Positions 12,391-14,640 of a stretch of 14,640 nucleotides of DNA are shown here, piece after piece. Every line of letters starts with the position of its first letter. Position 1 is the stretch's first letter. The DNA is taken from the NCBI GenBank assembly GCA_025360285.1, contig JANYCM010000090.1:1-14640 (forward strand), in the 5' to 3' direction. The translations under genes were made by a program, and so were the position numbers. The stretch is from Sphingomonadales bacterium. GTDB lineage: Bacteria > Pseudomonadota > Alphaproteobacteria > Sphingomonadales > Sphingomonadaceae. The notes under the pieces are model-generated. The model worked only from the letters and a program-made list of their open reading frames with translations. It did not search any database and was not told the origin of the DNA.

Positions 12391-14020
12391 GCAGTCGCTG
12401 CCGGGCTTGACGAAGTAGAACCGTTGCTGCTTCGAATTGCCCGGCATCGAAGAGTATTTGGGCGCGATCTTTGTCCACCCGAGCGGCCTGTTCTTGCCAA
12501 TCAAGATTTGTTGGATCGGCTGCAAGCAGCGCAGCGATGGCCGTGTTTGCCGCGGTAAGAGTGGCGGTTGCCCGCGTCCGGTCACCGCTGGCCCTGTCAA
12601 TCGCCGCCAGCGCCCTGTCGCTGACGATTGCGGCATGAGCAAATCGCAAATTGCGTGGGTCGGCCGCCAATAGATCCGTCAATATGGCCCGGTTGGCCAG
12701 CCGGTGCTGTCGCGCTGCCACCAGGTCACCCCCCGCCAGATTCGCATCACCCAGCCAGGCGTGCGAATTGGCGGTCTCGAACCGCAGGTCAATATTGTCA
12801 GGGTCCAGCCGCCTCGCCAACTCGAACCAGCGCAGTGCCGCCGAAAAGGCCGCCACCGCCCGCGCCGGCCGCTTGAAGCCGTTCAGCGCGACGATGCCCA
12901 GGTTGGTTTCAGCATAGGCCCTTTCGGTCATATATTTGCTGCTCGCCGGGTCGATTGCCAGCAAGCGTTCAGCATCGGCGCGATATTGCCGATAGGCGGC
13001 CTCCGCGACACTGAAATTGCCGCGCAATTCGTCGATATGCCCGGTCCAATAGTCGCTTTGCGCATCGGCAAAGATACGTTCCGGGTTGTTCGGATCGGCG
13101 GCGAGTTGAGCGGCCGTGACCCGCTTTGCCTCGGCATAGCTTTTGCTTGCGGCGGCCAGGTCGCCGCGCTTTTCATTGTCGGCGCCCATCGCCTGCAACA
13201 GCCGCGCCCGGCGTTCCAGCGATTCGGGCGGCAGGCGCGATACGTCCTGCGCGGCATAATAGGCCATTGCCCTCGTGTTGGCGCTGGTCATCACGTCGAG
13301 CCGGCCGACGCCTTTCAACCTGTCGCGCAAATCCGTCAGCATGAATTCCACCAGGCCTTCCGCTTGTTCATGCTGACGTTCGGCTTCAGCGCGGGCGTTG
13401 AAGGCGAAGATCGTCAGCAAGGCCATCACTAGCATCGCCAGAACGGCGGCGACCGTGATGGCCATCACGCGGCGCAGGCGGCGCTGGGCATCGCGCTGGA
13501 CCAGCGCATCCAGGTCAACACCCGCGACGCCGGCGATGATCTTGAGCAGCGCCAGCCGCCGGCCATCGCCGGATTTGCGGAAATCCGCCGCCAGGGGCTC
13601 AACCGCGCTGCCATCAACCCCGATGCGCAGCGCCGACGGAAACGCCGCGCCGGGCTCGCCGTCGAACAGCGCCGCCAGGATCGGCAGGTCGGGGTGCAGG
13701 GCCCGGAACAGCGTGATTTCCTGGTTCACATAAGGCGAAGCTGCCGCTGACGGCGTGCACAGGATGATCAAACAGCCCGATGCCTTCAGCGCCGCGCGCA
13801 CCTCAGCCGTCAGGTCATGCGCCGCCGGCAGGTCTTCGCGATCCTTGAAAATCGGTCGCAGCGTCGTGGTGATGCTGCCCTGCACCCCGGCCCGCCCGAC
13901 CAGCCGCTTCGGCATTGCATAGCTTTCCAGCCGGCGATGCAGCCAGCGCGCCTCACCGCGATCGGCATGCGAATAGCTGATGAAAGCGCGGTAGCGCCGC
14001 AGATCGGCCAGTGCATTCAC
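12293..14020 (-). CDS. TIR-domain, transmembrane, tetratricopeptide-repeat protein
   Basis: Encodes about 575 residues. Residues 8-165 form a bacterial TIR domain: RYRAFISYSHADRGEARWLHRRLE, then IFKDREDLPAA, then LIILCTPSAAASPYVNQEITLF, where the Glu of NQE (about 101) occupies the position of the catalytic Glu of TIR NADases. A segment at about 160-182 (LALLKIIAGVAG...LVQRDAQRRLRR) leads to one transmembrane helix (about 185-206) and an AEGLVEFMLTDLRDRLKGVGRLDVM linker seen in related TIR-TPR and kinase-TPR proteins. About ten TPR-like helical pairs follow to residue 550. TIR should face the cytoplasm. The GTG at 14020 has a run of six G (14027-14032) 6 nt upstream; TTG 14026 and GTG 14023 are in-frame alternatives. 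The last 33 or so codons lie in AT-rich DNA unlike the rest of the gene. It heads a minus-strand three-gene set and is divergent from the GH5 gene. Confidence 0.9.
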   Translation of the reverse strand: MNALADLRRYRAFISYSHADRGEARWLHRRLESYAMPKRLVGRAGVQGSITTTLRPIFKDREDLPAAHDLTAEVRAALKASGCLIILCTPSAAASPYVNQEITLFRALHPDLPILAALFDGEPGAAFPSALRIGVDGSAVEPLAADFRKSGDGRRLALLKIIAGVAGVDLDALVQRDAQRRLRRVMAITVAAVLAMLVMALLTIFAFNARAEAERQHEQAEGLVEFMLTDLRDRLKGVGRLDVMTSANTRAMAYYAAQDVSRLPPESLERRARLLQAMGADNEKRGDLAAASKSYAEAKRVTAAQLAADPNNPERIFADAQSDYWTGHIDELRGNFSVAEAAYRQYRADAERLLAIDPASSKYMTERAYAETNLGIVALNGFKRPARAVAAFSAALRWFELARRLDPDNIDLRFETANSHAWLGDANLAGGDLVAARQHRLANRAILTDLLAADPRNLRFAHAAIVSDRALAAIDRASGDRTRATATLTAANTAIAALLAADPTNLDWQEQAARVDKDRAQILFDAGQFEAATVLLRQARQRLLTHENIAQNNADISDLLKNIDDQLEEISRKKY

Positions 14021-14254
14021 CACCAACCCCCCATTGGTCAGGACCGCGCCGCGGCACGTGATTCCGCTACCACCACAAGATGGTTTTCAGGTTAACAATT
14101 GGCAAGTTCTTTTACTGGCTGCGCCGCCCGTCGGGCTGTGATCGGACAGACGTTGAGACTATTCACACCGTATTGGCGATCGACCAAGGACAGGCCATTA
14201 TACAGCGCCAACGACCTGCCACCCGATTTTAGCGCCCGAAGGATTGAAATTGTG

Positions 14255-14640
14255 ATGACTATCGGCAGGCAGCCAGGCAATGCGATCACCATCGATGGCA
14301 CGCGTTTTCGCGATCGCGCCGGCCGCCACATCATCCTGCGCGGCGTCAATTTCGGCGGCGACTGCAAGGTGCCTTTCACGCCCGATGGGCACAGCTATCT
14401 GCCCAGTGATTTTGCCGATCATCGCATGGTCAGCTTCATCGGCCGGCCGGCGCCGCTTGATGAGATCGATGGTCAACTCGCCCGGATCGCGCATTGGGGC
14501 TTCAATTGCCTGCGACTGCTGACGACATGGGAGGCCGTCGAACATGAAGCGCCGGGCCGCTATGATGAAGCCTATCTTGATTATTATGCCCAGGTCTGTC
14601 GCCGAGCCGGTGCCCATGGCCTGCATGTCTTCATCGATTT
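14255..14640 (+). CDS. Glycoside hydrolase family 5-type enzyme, truncated by window end
   Basis: The frame is open from 14255 to the end of the window, giving 128 complete codons of a longer gene. HIILRGVNFGGDCKVP (25-40), HWGFNCLRLLTTWEAVEHEAPGRYDEAYLDYY (80-111) and GLHVFIDF at the edge are the N-terminal signatures of GH5 TIM-barrel enzymes of the endoglycoceramidase or cellulase type; the next residues should be the HQD motif outside the window. The catalytic Glu residues are not in view, so activity and substrate are not decided. No signal peptide is visible, so it may be cytoplasmic. AAGGA (14239-14243) lies 11 nt before the ATG and 8 nt before an in-frame GTG at 14252, which may be the real start. 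The preceding 230 nt up to the TIR gene hold no gene and no promoter I would defend. Confidence 0.85.
   Translation, partial: MTIGRQPGNAITIDGTRFRDRAGRHIILRGVNFGGDCKVPFTPDGHSYLPSDFADHRMVSFIGRPAPLDEIDGQLARIAHWGFNCLRLLTTWEAVEHEAPGRYDEAYLDYYAQVCRRAGAHGLHVFID

Noticed and set aside
14173..14204. Possible promoter TTGGCG ... TATACA upstream of the GH5 gene
   Set aside because: The spacer is 20 nt, outside the working range, and the -35 is weak.
1..14640. CRISPR arrays, tRNA, rRNA, insertion sequences
   Set aside because: No regularly spaced repeats, cloverleaf with conserved loops, rRNA signature beyond the boxA-like site, transposase gene or terminal inverted repeats were seen in reading both strands.

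Overview
This 14.6 kb, GC-rich window looks like an alphaproteobacterial chromosome, most likely a sphingomonad. The strongest evidence is a complete general stress response locus (phyR divergent from nepR-ecfG, with a HisKA_2 sensor kinase next door) plus promoters of the GGAAC-N16-CGTT type read by EcfG. The assignment rests on gene content and codon use; no rRNA is present to confirm it.

Layout. (1) 1-4216, stress response: the tail of a small membrane protein; a small minus-strand protein with its own EcfG-like promoter; phyR on minus; nepR and ecfG on plus, overlapping by 4 nt; then a membrane-bound HisKA_2 histidine kinase. phyR and nepR-ecfG are fired from two back-to-back EcfG promoters whose -35 boxes form an inverted repeat 7 bp apart, so the sigma factor drives both its own inhibitor and the anti-anti-sigma switch. 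(2) 4217-4848: an intergenic stretch with an orphan rrn-boxA-like site, then a minus-strand Ala/Asp/Lys-rich lipoprotein with a strong RBS, an EcfG-like promoter and a hairpin-T terminator. (3) 5145-9786: a tightly overlapping plus-strand operon for a spermidine/putrescine-type ABC importer (binding protein, two permeases, ATPase), followed by a Crp/Fnr-family regulator that lacks the cAMP-contacting Arg. (4) 9793-14020: three minus-strand genes. In transcription order they are a TIR-transmembrane-TPR protein, an AT-rich gene of unknown function, and a TPR / Rossmann-like (SLOG-type) / degenerate adenylate-cyclase-like protein. (5) 14255-end: the start of a plus-strand glycoside hydrolase family 5 type enzyme.

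Most likely to be new: the three-gene TIR / unknown / dead-cyclase cluster with an AT-rich insert of about 0.9 kb (about 35% GC in the line counted, against roughly 65-70% around it). It pairs a TIR domain of the NADase superfamily with a putative nucleotide-sensing protein and may be an uncharacterised signalling or defence operon. The function is inferred only from domain content. The second point of interest is the extension of the EcfG regulon to two small neighbouring genes through a shared GGAAC-N16-GGTT promoter variant.
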